Below the pieces are notes generated by a model. The model did no database searches and was not told the origin of the DNA. It saw only the letters and a list, made by a program, of their open reading frames with translations. This document shows positions 35,475-48,194 of a stretch of 64,000 nucleotides of DNA, one piece after another (positions within the stretch are counted from its first letter, which is position 1; each line of letters begins with the position of its first letter). Source of the DNA: Parasponia andersonii (lineage: Eukaryota; Streptophyta; Magnoliopsida; Rosales; Cannabaceae); assembly GCA_002914805.1 (NCBI GenBank), contig JXTB01000148.1, positions 338,974 through 402,973 on the forward strand. The letters are read 5' to 3'. The translations under genes were made by a program, and so were the position numbers.

Positions 35475-37350
35475 TAAATTTCATTTTTTTTCTTATTTTG
35501 ATGATTTGAACAATTTAAGTATTCTTATCTGTATCTTCTAGTGGAAGTGTACAAGAAAATGGATTTCAGTCATATAGAGTAACTCTAACTTCACACTTGG
35601 TTAAAAATGGTATTTGTAGAAGTGACTCTCCTCTCATCTATTTTTAAAACATGGCTCTTATTAAGATTGTTGTAGCCTCTGTCATTTTCGAATATTATTC
35701 TACACAAGTACAGGATTCCAATATTTATTCGACGAAGATGAAATAAAAACACCTTCATAAAAAGGCTTTATGCAAGCTGAGCTTCTGACCATCTTGTGCT
35801 TTTTCTAGTTAAAATTACTCTGAAACATATTGTATAAGAGCTGATTACCTGACTATTGAGGAAACCAGAAGACCAAGCTCTCCGGTGAGTCTCCACTTCT
35901 GGATCGAGACATTGTCTTCCAGGTGGGATAGGTCCCAAAGCCTCTGAGAACTGTATTTAGTTATGGAATTTTTGGTATTGATACTTTAATTTCATTTTTG
36001 TATTTTTTTTATAATTTTTAAACGACTTTTAATGACCTAAAAATTCAGACGTCGACACGTATATAATTATATGGTACTTAACAGAAAAATTTGATGGTTG
36101 CTATAAAAATTAGACCGAAGATATTATTACTCTTAGAGAAAAATTATTATTAAAGTATAAATTTTGACTAAAAACGGATATTTTTGCCACAATTTCCTAA
36201 AAAAAAAATGGCAATCTATATATATATATATATATATTTTTTTTGGGTATTTGTTTTGCTTTTTTCTGGGGCAGCCACTGTTTGTTGCCACGTGGTTGAT
36301 AATTCTTGAGTCAAAATAGAGAAAGGTGGCTTAACTAAAGTACTAAACCAAGCTGAATGGGTTCTATATACGTGACTTCCAGTATATATGTCCCAGTCTA
36401 ACACCATACCTTACGTCTGCATTTTGATATTGGTTGAATTAGTGGGCCGGCTTTTTCCGCGTAGGACTTTTCTGTTTTTTGGAAACTATGCTGACTATTT
36501 TCACCTGCATTATGCTTGAGTTAATTAATTAACCTTCCAGAAGGTATTTATCCAATAACCCTGCCTAATAGAATGTACCAAAAGGGCATTTTCTTTTTTC
36601 TTCTTCTCTTTTTCTCTTTTTGGTTTTCTTTTGCTAGCTGCAAGTAAAAAAGGGCAAAATTTATCTCTTTTAAGTTAAATTTAGGGGATTAATAAAGCTA
36701 AAGCCTAAAGGGATATAATTGAAAAAGAGTTATAATGAACATGATCGATGATGAAATATGCTATGCCAACAAAGACATGGATAATTAAATTAATTTTGAA
36801 AAGTGAATAAGGAATAAAATTACGAGGAAAATATAGGAAAGAAGAAGAAGAAGAATAAGGGTAAAACAAAAAGAGATTATTCATCAAAACTTTTTTTTTT
36901 TTTTTTTTACTAAATACTGACTTGATCTTCAATCTCTCTATGTATGTAGATATTCATGAGTAATTCTTTTATCAAATCATACTTGCGATTACATACATAA
37001 AGGTAAAATATACCTTAATTATTCTAATTTATTTTACGGAATCTACAAACATGTATGCGACATGTATGCGTGTATGATTACCCTAATATTATAGATATTT
37101 GTATTAATGTTTGATGTTGAAGTTGATGCTTCTTTTGTCACTTACGTTAAATGATCTCAATGAAGAACGTTTTCTGGCATACAATTTAATGTGACGTGGA
37201 AGTTGGAACTCTCATGCACACTAATTTTATCCATATGTTTGGGATCATATGTTATTAAGTAAAGCATATAATTCCAATATGTGATGATGAAGTCGTATTT
37301 ACCAATTTCGACTAATACTTTTCCTTATATATTCAATTTTTTTTTCTTAC
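35475..37350. other. Intergenic DNA
   Basis: No gene is recognised. There is a TA microsatellite near 36219-36238 and a T run near 36891-36908. A somewhat GC-richer stretch lies at 35860-35950 but encodes nothing I recognise. Confidence 0.55.
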
Positions 37351-37352
37351 CT

Positions 37353-39712
37353 ATCCTCGGCAAATCTTGTAGAGAATCGCCACTCCTAAGGTCTCATTTT
37401 AAAGAAATATCTGAATAATACAGAAATAATTATATGGAATAGAAATCAATCTCACAACACAAGAATTTAAATGAAAAACTCCCAAATCAGGAGAAAAATT
37501 ATTGTCTCTCAGAAAAGAATTTCAGTATATAAAAAGTTTCTACAATCACATAAATTTCTATCTTTTCTACCCAATGACTCCAAAACATCCAAACACTTCC
37601 TTATAAGTATTCTCTTACTCACACCTTACACAGTCGCTCTTTGAAACCTCATCTTTTATAAAGAAATTCTGCTCTCTTTGAAAAGAGAAATAAAGATAAA
37701 AAAAGGATTTAATTAAAAAAAGAACTTGAAATGCTTCTAAGTTTTTTGGGATGTAGAGAATGAAGAAATAAAACCTCTATTTATAGGTCTTGAAAGATAG
37801 ATACCGCCGTTTACTATTGCTATTACTGCTGTCATTTTTACTATTGCTATTATGACTGCCTTTTTTACTTCTGTTCATATATACATCAATAATTTCCCAC
37901 TTGAATACTTGATTTCAATCATGTCTTCATATACGTCTTATCTCATAACTTATGTTGCTATCATTGTTTTTAGTGACAATCATACTCCATCATATGAGTA
38001 TATATACCACTTAGAATTGACGAATTTTAAGAATTTCATCTTGGCTCATGTTGAAAGAATCTTGCTGATAATTATGATGCTGACTCCCATATTTGGCTTC
38101 TTCGGGAATCAATCAGCCATCGACATTATTCAGCACACGCCTTATATCAACGCTAAATCAATATCTATATGCAAACTTGCTGCTGCTAATTATGATACAT
38201 CATCTTTTATGGCATCTTTAGAAATAAACGACATGCCATGAGGATGCACATATTATGATCAAAGAACAAGATTAACGTCTCCATCATAAGAGACAATATT
38301 AGCAGCATCACTAGATTTGGAGCTTTTAGTCGAACTCGCTCTACTATTTTGACAATTTTTTTTCAGGTACCCAGATTATCCACACTCCCAGCATATTATA
38401 TTCTTTTTCATAAATTTTTTCTTCCTGGTGTCAACTGCAAATGCTGAGCCCTCAGATGGAACATTACTTTTACCACCTATCAGCCTTCTTTCTTCAGACA
38501 AAAGTTTACTTGTGATCTCATAAAAAATCAGTCTCCTTCCCATGCACCAAAATAGGTTTCATGTGCTCATAGAAAGGTGGAAGAGACTAGATGAATCACA
38601 ATGTCTTATCTTTATCTTCAATTTTCACTCCAATAATATCTAGTTCAGAATGATACCATTCAAGATACTTAAATTATCAGAAATTTTTGCACCTTCATTC
38701 ATACGTAATGTATGAAATTATTCCTTCAGGTACACTCGATTTGAGACACCTTTTATCTGATACAATTCTTCAAGCTTTCTCCAAAGGTCTTTGGTCGTCA
38801 TTATTCCAAGCACGTTTGCGAAGATATTTTTGGCTAGATACATACGCATCGCACTTGCAGTTCTCTCATCCAGAACATCCCAGCTTTCATTGCTCATATT
38901 AGATTTCTTAGAATCTTTGTCCTTGTAAGCCTCTTTGCTTTTGAAAACCTTATGCAATCCATATTGAATCAATAAATCATGGACTTGTATTTGTCACAAG
39001 CCAAAATTGATATTCTTATCAAATTTCTCCACATCAGTTCTAACCAGAATTGAAATCTTGTTTCCTGACATCTAGCTAGCACTTCTAGTTTGAAAATCTG
39101 CTAAGAAAATTTTCAAGAAGGACTAAAGGGTTCAAATACTCCCACTTGAACACAACCTCCTTAAACATAAATTCTTAGACTAACACCAAGCTATAGTGCA
39201 TTGAAGAACTCCGCTCTGATACCACCTGTTGGGAATCTAATCGACTCAGATTTGCTACTCATAGGATTTCACTTCAAAGAAATATGAAAATAATAGAGAA
39301 ATAATAATAGGGAATAGAAACTAATTTCACAACACAAGAATTTAAGTGGAGAACTCCCAAATCAGGAGAAAAACCACTGTCTCTTAGAAAATAAGTTCAT
39401 TATATGAAAAGTTTCTACAATCATATAGATTTCTCTATTTTCTACCCAATAATTCTAATACACTCAAGAATTTTTTCATAAGTATTCTCTTACTCATACC
39501 TTACACTGTCACTCTTTGACATCTCTTCTTTCATAAAGAAGCTCTACTCTTTTTTAAAAGAGAAATAACGAGAAAGAAAAGATTTAATTAGAAGAGAGAA
39601 CTTAAAATGCAGTGAGAATACCACCTTTTACTATTGCTATTATGGTTGGCTGCTCTTTTTACTATTGCTATTACAGTTACTCTTTTTACTTCTGTTCACA
39701 CATACATCAACA
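37353..39712 (-). mobile_element. Ty1/copia deletion derivative: two LTRs around a gag remnant
   Basis: On the minus strand: 5' LTR 39227-39712 (TGTTGATGTATG...GATTCCCAACA) and primer-binding site TGGTATCAGAGC at 39213-39224, complementary to initiator tRNA-Met. A gag remnant follows, then a purine-rich CAAGTGGGAAA before the 3' LTR (about 37353-37891). The two LTRs are colinear but clearly diverged. The interior is only about 1.3 kb and holds no protease, integrase, RT or RNase H. A target duplication is uncertain: AACCT follows the right LTR and TACCT lies near the left border. Confidence 0.88.
38345..38972 (-). pseudogene. Copia Gag remnant (UBN2-type) with altered zinc knuckle
   Basis: The open piece 38718-38972 encodes SWDVLDERTASAMRMYLAKN and DLWRKLEELYQIKGVSNRVYLK, typical of plant copia Gag. 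Further on, at 38352-38393, a knuckle reads C-WE-C-G*SG-Y-LKKN-C. It keeps the C-x2-C-x4-H-x4-C spacing, but with Tyr in place of His and an internal stop. The protein is not functional. Confidence 0.85.
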
Positions 39713-39715
39713 AAC

Positions 39716-39719
<4 letters not shown>

Positions 39720-39765
<46 letters not shown>
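39720..39765. repeat. TA microsatellite
   Basis: About 23 TA units directly beside the right end of the copia element. Confidence 0.95.
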
Positions 39766-39773
<8 letters not shown>

Positions 39774-39982
39774 CATGGTACAAAGTCGGTATGTAATGTT
39801 TTTTTTTTTTGGAAGAAAAATCAGTATATAATTTTGTAACCTACGTATTTCAAATTCAATACAATACTAGTCTTGAACATAAGACACGTGTGGAGAGTGA
39901 AAAATAGTTCACTTTCTCTTCGACAGAGGACGAAGCAGTTGATACACACATCAAAACAAAAACAAAGAGGAAATATTCATCA

Positions 39983-40130
39983 CTGAGCTTAATTTTCGTT
40001 ATCAGGAAATGCTTGATGACCAGCAAATTTATCACTTCGAGGGACCATGCATTCATACAGATCAACATCGATCATCTCGATCATGAAAATGGTATCGAGA
40101 TTGGACAGTTCTCCTCTACTCAATTGCTAA
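39983..40130 (+). pseudogene. Fragment of ribosomal protein eS21 (RPS21)
   Basis: The frame reads IFVIRKCLMTSKFITSRDHA then FIQINIDHLDHENGIEIGQF. This corresponds to the plant eS21 core, which has LYIPRKCSATN, a TSKDHASVQINVGHLD stretch and a YTGQF stretch. The N-terminal start and the C-terminal half are missing and the sequence is diverged, so it is a relic, perhaps of a retrocopy. The alignment is from memory of the family. Confidence 0.65.
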
Positions 40131-40368
40131 CTCACATCAAGTTATAATTGCAAGATCACCTGCTCTGATCTTGTACATCTCACTAATAGGGCTTAATCCA
40201 GAACACAAAAATCAATACTTTAATCGTAAGAAGGCCTAACTCAAAATTTGATAAACATAAATTTTATAAATTTAAGAGGACAAAAAGTAAATTTAAATGA
40301 GTTTAAAACTAATTTATTTTTTTTAAAAAAAAGTTTACATGTTATTTATAAGATAAATAAAATTTAGA

Positions 40369-41175
40369 GAGCAATGTAGGGCTAGCAATTCGTATCTACG
40401 GATCGTATTCATGTCATATCGATGTACATCTATAATAGGTAAATACTCATTGAACGCGATCCGTAAAATAAACGAGTCAGAAATTATGACACGAACACGA
40501 CTCGTTCATAAACATATTGATACGACACGACTTGTGTAACCCATTTACTAAACAAGTAATATTAATCTGCGACGCATGACCTGGGAACACAACCCGTTTA
40601 ATAAAGGGCCTTATAGAAATATCACTAAATTTTGGATCCAATTCAAGTAAATATCCCTTTTATCAAATATTATAGCAAAATATCTACTATATATATTTAT
40701 AAACCACATGTAAAATTTTATATATTATGTATAAAAATTATATGCTTAGTACATTTCAATATAGTGACTGAAATTAGTAGATAACATATCTACTAAGTGT
40801 AAAAATATAAATATACTTAGACATTCAGCTATAAAATTTTAAAAGTAAATATTTACTTAATCAAATTTAAAATTGTTCATCCACCTAAATTTCTCTTTAA
40901 AATAAATAGGTCAGAAATTATGAAACGATACGACATGACACAACCCGTTTATAAACGAGTTGACACGATATGGTCTGTTTAGTAAACAAGTAATTTTTCG
41001 TATTAGCAGATTCAACCTGAACACGACTTGTTAATTAAACGGGTCAATATTTCCAACTCGAATACGACACGAACATGATTAGGCTAAACACAAACCCGTT
41101 AATTTCGTACGAATTTCGAGTCGTATTGTCGTGTCGTATCGTATCGTGTCACAAATTGCTAGTCTTAGAGCAATT
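40369..41175. mobile_element. Non-autonomous hAT element (791 bp) with 8-bp target duplication
   Basis: Element 40377-41167. Its ends, TAGGGCTAGCAATTCGT and the inverse of ACAAATTGCTAGTCTTA, match at 14 of 17 bases. Flanks GAGCAATG (40369-40376) and GAGCAATT (41168-41175) match at 7 of 8, the size typical of hAT. The subterminal parts are full of CGTGTCGTATCG/ACACGACACGAC-type motifs. The core at about 40610-40880 is AT-rich and resembles 46130-46400, suggesting a nested insertion. No transposase is present. Confidence 0.9.
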
Positions 41176-41957
41176 GTGCCTCTGGCTCCTATGTGGCTCC
41201 GCTCCTACTCACAAAAATCACCGTATCGAAATGCTGCAAGACAGGATTAGCGACTGCTAACTAATTTTCCAATTCAAACTTTAATTGATTCATGATTCAT
41301 AGAGCATTTATGTTGATTTTACTAATTTTAAATCAATTAAGATATTATTTGATTGTAGTTAATTGTCAACTTACAAAGAAATTGTTGGAATTCTTCTAAA
41401 ACTCGGTCAATTTGTATTTAACTTTACCCTTAACCAGACGTGAATATAGGTTAACAATTTGGTTGAAGTGCATCGTTAAAAATTCGTGTGTTCATTGCAT
41501 TACCATTAATTCATTCGTTTCAATCCACACTTTCCTATCTTTCTTTTTTTCTAGTTGTACCGACAAAAACACACGTCAAACATATAATGGTCTTTTCTTT
41601 TGTGTGAACAATATTGCTAAACAGATCATTATTGACAGAATGGTCTGTTAACATCCACGCTCAAGAGTCAAACCAATACTTGAAAAATTAACCTCAAACC
41701 ACACGTTAAACAAAGTCTTGTTCGATAGTCTTACATTTTTACCAACTTGTTTACTGGGGGTAATATTTCAATATTGAATGATGATCTTCGTATTATACGG
41801 CCTTTGATTTTATGACTATATGCGACCAAAGACCAAAGCAAAAATCATAGTAAACTGAAAATCCATATACATGCTAGCTTTTGAACATGACCTGAATGTA
41901 ATTGTACCTATATAAGAAAAAAATTACTGGGAAAAATTCTAGTTCTAGATCATATGC

Positions 41958-41989
<32 letters not shown>

Positions 41990-42010
41990 ATATGTAAGTA
42001 ATGAATTATG
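41176..42010. other. AT-rich intergenic DNA
   Basis: No gene. An interrupted TA microsatellite lies at about 41958-41995. Confidence 0.6.
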
Positions 42011-42240
42011 GGCACCCCATAGGTATTTGTTTTTTTACAATCTATAGGTGTTATTTTGCCTAATTAAAATTGATTAGGTATAGTTTTCATAGGAAAAAGT
42101 GGAGAGAGAAAAATATTAAATAATAGATTTTTCTTTTTCTTTTCCAACTAACCAAATTATAATAATCGTTAGACAATGATCTAATGGCTAAAGAAGAAAT
42201 AACTAGCTATAAATAGGTAAAAAAAATACCTATTTGATTG
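42011..42240. mobile_element. Possible MITE
   Basis: About 230 bp whose ends are inverted (CCATAGGTATTTGTTTTTTT left, and TAAAAAAAATACCTATTTG right). A related pair of ends occurs at about 51470-51697. No clear target duplication. Confidence 0.45.
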
Positions 42241-42451
42241 AGAATCATTAATTATATAGTAATTTATACCATTTCTTTTGTATTATATGAAGATCGTACA
42301 AGGCACAACAACTTATAATACATGATCAAACTGTCATCAAAATATATAGTATCAAATATTAATTTAAGTCATCAAAATATATAGTATCAAATATTAATTT
42401 ATACAAAGCTGTCTCTAGCTTAGTATACTAGCCAAAACGAATATTCAATGT

Positions 42452-42960
42452 TAGAGATGTCAATATGGGTTGGGTTTTGTAGACCGACCCACATCCTGAA
42501 GAAAAAACATGATACCGGCCTAACCTGGCCCAACGCAGCCTACATTATGTGGGCCTGAGTCAGCTCGTCACAAATAATAGAGATTGGGCTAAGTCTCAGT
42601 CATAGGCTCATAGGTCCGACCCGATCACATTTTTATCGGTCCACATTTAGTCATTCTATATATAACTTTAAATATATTTCTTAATTAAAATTTTAAAAAA
42701 TATTAATTAAATATTTTCATTTATATATTTTTAATGTTATTTATTCACTTATTTTTGTTTATTTTCAATTTATTCAAATTTTAAAAGATTATGAATGAGT
42801 TTTAGACCTATATTTGATATTTTAAATCATAAAACAATAACATAATTAGAACTACATTGTGGCTCATATTTGGCTTGTATAAGTACGACTTACTTGGGTT
42901 CCCATAAAATGTGTATTAGGCTTGTGGATCATACCGGGCTCTTTAACTATTGTCTTTAAT
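42452..42960 (+). mobile_element. Small non-autonomous hAT-like element, copy 2
   Basis: It begins TAGAGATGTCAATATGGGTT and is the inverted counterpart of 1666-2170 along most of its length. The right end merges with the 86-bp tandem duplication that follows. Confidence 0.6.
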
Positions 42961-43119
42961 AGTTCAGAGACATTCTTTCTACGCTATAGACTGGATTCTC
43001 CTCCCCCCCCCCTCTTTATAGATTAATTAGTATTATTGTCTTTAATAGTTCAGAGACATTCTTTCTACGCTATAGACTGGATTCTCCCCCCCTCCCCCTC
43101 TTTATAGATTAATTAGTAT
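42948..43119. repeat. Two tandem 86-bp units
   Basis: 42948-43033 and 43034-43119 are almost identical, differing mainly in the length and interruptions of a C run. This is a recent local duplication. Confidence 0.95.
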
Positions 43120-43847
43120 TTGAGTTGTCTATATAATTATATAGGTATAATATTACTTTTGGTGGCTCTATTGCTATTGTTACCCTTTTTTTTCTCTCCC
43201 TATCTCCCGTTTAATTAATTAATTATTTACAAATAATATTCTTATGAATTGATATAAATATCCCCATTAGCTCAAATAATTAAAACTCTTATTTTTTATG
43301 TACAGTAATCATATGATACTTTGCTCAAATTTTTAAAAAAAAAATCAAGATTTTATGTTTTCTTTAAAAGTTTTTTTTTTTATAATCCAAGAGTTAACAT
43401 TCTGTTTGTTTTTTTTTTTTTGGCTTTTTTTTTTGGAATGGAATGGAACCAACTGTTCTGAAACTCTTTTTTCTAAGTTTTTTTTTCCTTTTTAATTTGG
43501 GAACTTTTTTCTTATAAGTTTTTTTTTTTTTTTGGAGGGGAGGGGGGGAGATTTAGGAACCAATAAGTTGTGTAGATATAAAACAAAAGAAAAAAAAATT
43601 ATTAGTTTTTATAATTTATACTGTTGTTGTAATTTCTAAAAAATTAAAAAAAAAAAATCTAAAACCTAATTTATTGTAAATTATAGGTAAAAAAAAGAAA
43701 TATTTGGAGAAACATTTAACAAGAGATATTTTTGTATATAACATAAACTTATAAGGTATGTGAAAAGAAATTTTAAAATATTAGAGGGGTATGTTTAGAA
43801 GAGGGGTGAAAAGAGAGAAAAAAAATGGGTGACAATAGAGTCACCCT
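43120..43847. other. Low-complexity intergenic DNA
   Basis: Rich in T and A runs with a G-rich patch near 43536-43551. No gene. Confidence 0.6.
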
Positions 43848-44190
43848 ATCACTTTATATCTTGTATTTTGATACTTTGTTCAAATTGCATATTTTATTTT
43901 AGTTATTATCAACATTGACCTTTAGATTTAAAATCTGTTATAAATATATACATTGACACTAATTTAGAGCAGTTTATTTACCAAAATAACGTTTAAAAAA
44001 TTGAAAATAAACTATGTAAAAACTTATCTGAGAATAAGTTCATTAAATCATCTTAGTAAATTGACTTCTCTAAATTGGTGTCAGAAAATGAATCTATAAC
44101 AGATTTTAAATTTAAAAGTAAAAATTAATAATAATCAAAATATAAAATACAGACAGAATAAAATGTAAATACCAGATATAAAAATTGATA
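43848..44190. mobile_element. Foldback (snap-back) MITE
   Basis: Two arms of about 150 bp form an inverted repeat. For example TTTAAAATCTGTTATA and CTAATTTAGAG on the left are matched by the inverse of CTCTAAATTGG and TATAACAGATTTTAAA on the right, around a loop near 44000-44030. The target duplication is not determined. Confidence 0.7.
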
Positions 44191-46901
44191 TTATCTCATA
44201 TAATTAATCTATATGTAGGTCCATGACCTCCGTGCTAGCTCTCTCTTTCTTTGTCTATTAGTTTCTCTAAAAAAGGCCAAAGCTAGGAGCGTGACCACTT
44301 CTAGAAGCAGTCAAATATTGGAAAGAGAAGCTTACCAATGCACAAAAGACTATATATATATAAGAATATACTTGAATTAATTTCTGTTTCAACACGTGCT
44401 TACGGATGCACTATTTATTTTTGACAAGTTGATGAATTTGGTACAAATATTTTAGCTTTAATTTGACACCTTTCTTGTACGCTGTTATTATTGTTCTTTT
44501 TAGTCACATGATGGAATCCACACTAATCCATATTGTATTCAACACATTATTTGCCATTTTACCTCCTTTATTTCCCATCTTTGGGTCTTGATGACGTTTT
44601 TTTTTTCCCCTTAGTTATTCAGCGGAAAACATTCATAAATATGAATATCTATTGATAGCTAAATAAACGAAAGGGAATTATCAAAATCATGTGGCACCCT
44701 GATTAGATTTTAGCTCATTGGAACTAAAGAGTTATTTTTTAAGGTAATTCTTATTTAAAGTAGAGGAAACTATAATATAATATACTCGCATATGTATATT
44801 AGTATAGATCAGGGTTGTTACTTCTTAGAATTAGTCATATTTAACCTAAAGAGGAGAGGATTGATATTTTACAAAGATGAAGCTTGACCAATAATGTATA
44901 AATCCATAAGCAAAATCAAGAATTTGTATATTAATTATACGTCATTGCCTCGCTCTGGGACTAACTACATATCATCTAGCTATATTTTTATTTTATGAAT
45001 TATCGTCATTCTTGTATTTTCTTTGAATATTAGTTTCTTTTTAATTTGCAATGTTACCATTATTGTTTTATTCTCTCTTATTTTTCCCTGTAATTTATTC
45101 TACTAAATTAAGTGTTTTTTTTTATCTTTTTTTTTTCTTTATTTTTATCATTTGAGTCAACTCATTTCGTCATATTTCTTTCGTACTTTAAGAAACTATT
45201 CTCTCTATTTCTTTTTTTTTTTTTTTTCAAGTTCTTTGTTCTACATAATTAAGTCGGAAAATATCGTATCTCTGGCTGGCCTATATATATAATTGTATAT
45301 AGTTGAATTAAACATGTCTATATAATTTAAAATTAGTTATTTTATTTAATTTTTTTTATTAGATAAACAAATCTGCTATATATTAAAAAGGCTAGAACTC
45401 GGGCAATAACATATTCCATCCTATGGAAGAAAAGAAATCTCCAACTAAATTATTAAGCTCATCCTTTACTCCTAAACAAACTAGGTAAATCATGTTAAGT
45501 TTCGTCACAAACACATGATTGCCCATGACTTCAAGAAAAAATAAAGGAAAAAAAAATACATTCAATATATAGTAGACTATGCCCTCAGTGAGACTATTAT
45601 AATAGTCAATCCATTCAGTTCCATAGATGAGAGATTTTAAGTTGATAAACTTCAATTCTTGCAAAAATATCCTCCACCCGTTTGAGTTTGCTCTTCTAAA
45701 AGAAATAGTGACAAATTTTTTGTATAGATCAATATTCATTGATATTTATTATTCTAGGTTTGAAACTAAACCCACATAAAAAGTGAGACACAATGATCAT
45801 AAAGATTGAAATCTAACTTCACATAAGAGAAACGATTATCAAACAAAAACAAAAATAAAATGAAAAGAAAATATCCTATCAGAGAAAGAGATTTTAAGGA
45901 GGATCTATCTCCCCAGTGTAGTATCCACACGAGATCAAAGTTATAGAGAGAAAGAGAACATTTTAGAGAAAAAGATAGCAACAAGAGTTTTCTCTCCTCT
46001 AATGTCCAAGTTTACGGTTAAAATCTCTACCACATTTCTTTTCCAAATTAGCTATAATAACAAGATAAATAAATAAAAATGAAATATCATATACATATAA
46101 AATTGGGAAATTAGGCCTAAAGAGAAATCCAATTAAGGGATACAGTAAAATATCTAAATTTTGGGCCTATTTTAAGTAAATATTTGTTTTTTAAATACTG
46201 TAATAAAATAACCGATATCTATTGTGTGATATACCAAAGTAAACTACATCATATCTAATATAAAAACTAATATAATCGTACATAAATATAGTTGGTATCT
46301 AAGTACGTAGATGTACCAAGTGTAATAAAATACATGTACTTATACATTTAGCTAACAAAAAAAGTAAAATAGACAATTCTTAAAATGAAGTATAAAAAGG
46401 ATATTTACTTTAATTTGCCATCCAACTAAAACTTTGTTTGGAACTTGGATTTTAGTAGGAAAAGGAATTGTGGGGAAAAAATTGAAAGAAAAAGAGAAGG
46501 AAAATATTTTCCTAAAATTCTATAAAATTAAGTTTTCAAAACTTTTTTTATTGTAATTTTTTCATTATAATCTAAATGCTCCAAATTTATTGAAAACGTC
46601 CTTATGAAATCTCCATAAAATTTTTCCTTCACTCTTTGATTAAATCCAAATAAAAAAAAACTGAAATTCTTAAGATACTTTTTTTCCTCCATAAAATCCA
46701 AGATCCAAATAGAGCCTAAGTCTATAAACCATAAGAAAAAACAAATATAAAAAAAAAAAAAAAAGAAGATAGGTACCTTTATAGATGGTAGTCTCAAATA
46801 AAAGTATGCCATGAAACAAATAACAAGTACCAAAGTGTCTCTGTGCATAATTGCGAAAAGAGAGAACGTCCGATGAAAAAATATAAATGTCATCAATGAC
46901 C
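44191..46901. other. AT-rich intergenic DNA with doubtful coding traces
   Basis: No intact gene. On the minus strand 45392-45984 has two short open pieces (RRANSNGWRIFLQEL; FDNRFSYVKLDFNLYDHC). These could be relics of a retroelement ORF1/DUF4283-like protein, but I cannot confirm this. 46130-46400 resembles the core of the hAT element at 40610-40880. Confidence 0.35.
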
Positions 46902-47350
46902 TAGGGTAGGCAATCGTATAGTTTCGTATCATATCTAATTTCGTATCAAATCGGCCTAATTAAATAGTGTCGTTTCAAATTTATTTATATATTACATGCT
47001 TAATAAAAACGCCATTTACATCAATAAGTAATAACAAATGCAAATAGTAAAATCATTAGTTTGCTTCTTTTTTTTTTTTTTCTTTTTAAGTTATCTTTTA
47101 CTTATTAAGACAATTTAGCTCATTACTCTTTTGTTTTTAATTTTATTTACAATAAATTTATTAGAACAATTTTTTTATGAAATAATTGTTTTATATTTCA
47201 TGATGTATTTCAATAAAAAAATTATTAATCAAATTAATTTGAATCAATTAAGTATCAAATGTGTCAACTAAACACATAAATTTCGACCTATATTATCCTA
47301 TTATCCCATATATTATCCTATTATCCCAAATTACCAACCTTGAAATGACC
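46894..47350. mobile_element. Degenerate hAT element (441 bp)
   Basis: Element 46902-47342. Its ends, TAGGGTAGGCAAT and the inverse of ATTACCAACCTTG, are related to those of the 40377 element. Flanks CAATGACC (46894-46901) and AAATGACC (47343-47350) match at 7 of 8. It contains two copies of an 18-bp TATTATCCTATTATCCCA-like unit (47291-47326). Confidence 0.65.
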
Positions 47351-47427
47351 TTATATTTCATATTTCTTTGATGAAATTCTTGCTTTTAGAAATATAAGAA
47401 TACTCCACTAATTTCGTTTTTGATTCT

Positions 47428-47600
47428 TATAAAAAGCCTTATAGTTTTACTATTTTAAAAAAAGAACCCTCTCATATAAGCTAAGTTAGGGGAATTGATG
47501 GTACATGAATTATTATAAAAAGCCTTATAGTTTTATTATCTTACAAAAAAAAAAAAAAAACTCTCTCATATAAGCTAAAATGGGGAATTGATGGTACATG
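47428..47600. repeat. Two tandem units of about 85 bp
   Basis: TATAAAAAGCCTTATAGTTTT starts at about 47428 and again at about 47513. Both copies continue to GGGGAATTGATGGTACATG and differ by an A-run expansion. Confidence 0.85.
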
Positions 47601-48194
47601 ATAAAATTACCTTATATAATATTAAATTTAGAAATTGCCTATATTGTTTTTCAAACAACACTTTTGTTTCAAATTACTTTATAAGTGATATTAAATTCAA
47701 AACAACTATTTATTTACTTAAAAGATAGTAACAATGAAACATAGATCTAAATATTCCATTTATTATGGATAATTTTGTCATTTCTCACCGTATTAAGCTT
47801 GTAGGAGAAGTTTTATAAGAATTATGTGATTAAAAAGTCATACTCAAAAGGGTTTTTCATATCTCTAAAAAACAAACAAGATTTTAAAGGGGCAAAAAAA
47901 AAAGAAAAAAAAAAGATTATTTTACGACATATTCACAACATCTATAAATGTCTAGCTAAAATAATTTGCTTCTCTAATGCCACGTCATTGTTCCCAAGAG
48001 ATACCCAGAACTCTCCTCTAAGGGGAGTGTAGTTCACTTTCCAATCCTAAATTGCCAACTTACAAACTTGGTGACGGTTAAAGTCGTTAAACCCGCAAGA
48101 AACCGCCGTCACCTTTAGCCATTCCAAAAGCAGCAGGAGGATATATTCGTCATTCCAATACATTGGAAGGACAATTACGTAAATTAGTTGACAC

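Noticed and set aside
37852..38241. 129-residue plus-strand frame
   Set aside because: It is antisense to the interior and LTR of the copia element, with no known domain.
46528..46932. 134-residue minus-strand frame rich in Phe
   Set aside because: Its composition follows from A/T runs, and the frame extends into the hAT element end; there is no protein-like pattern.
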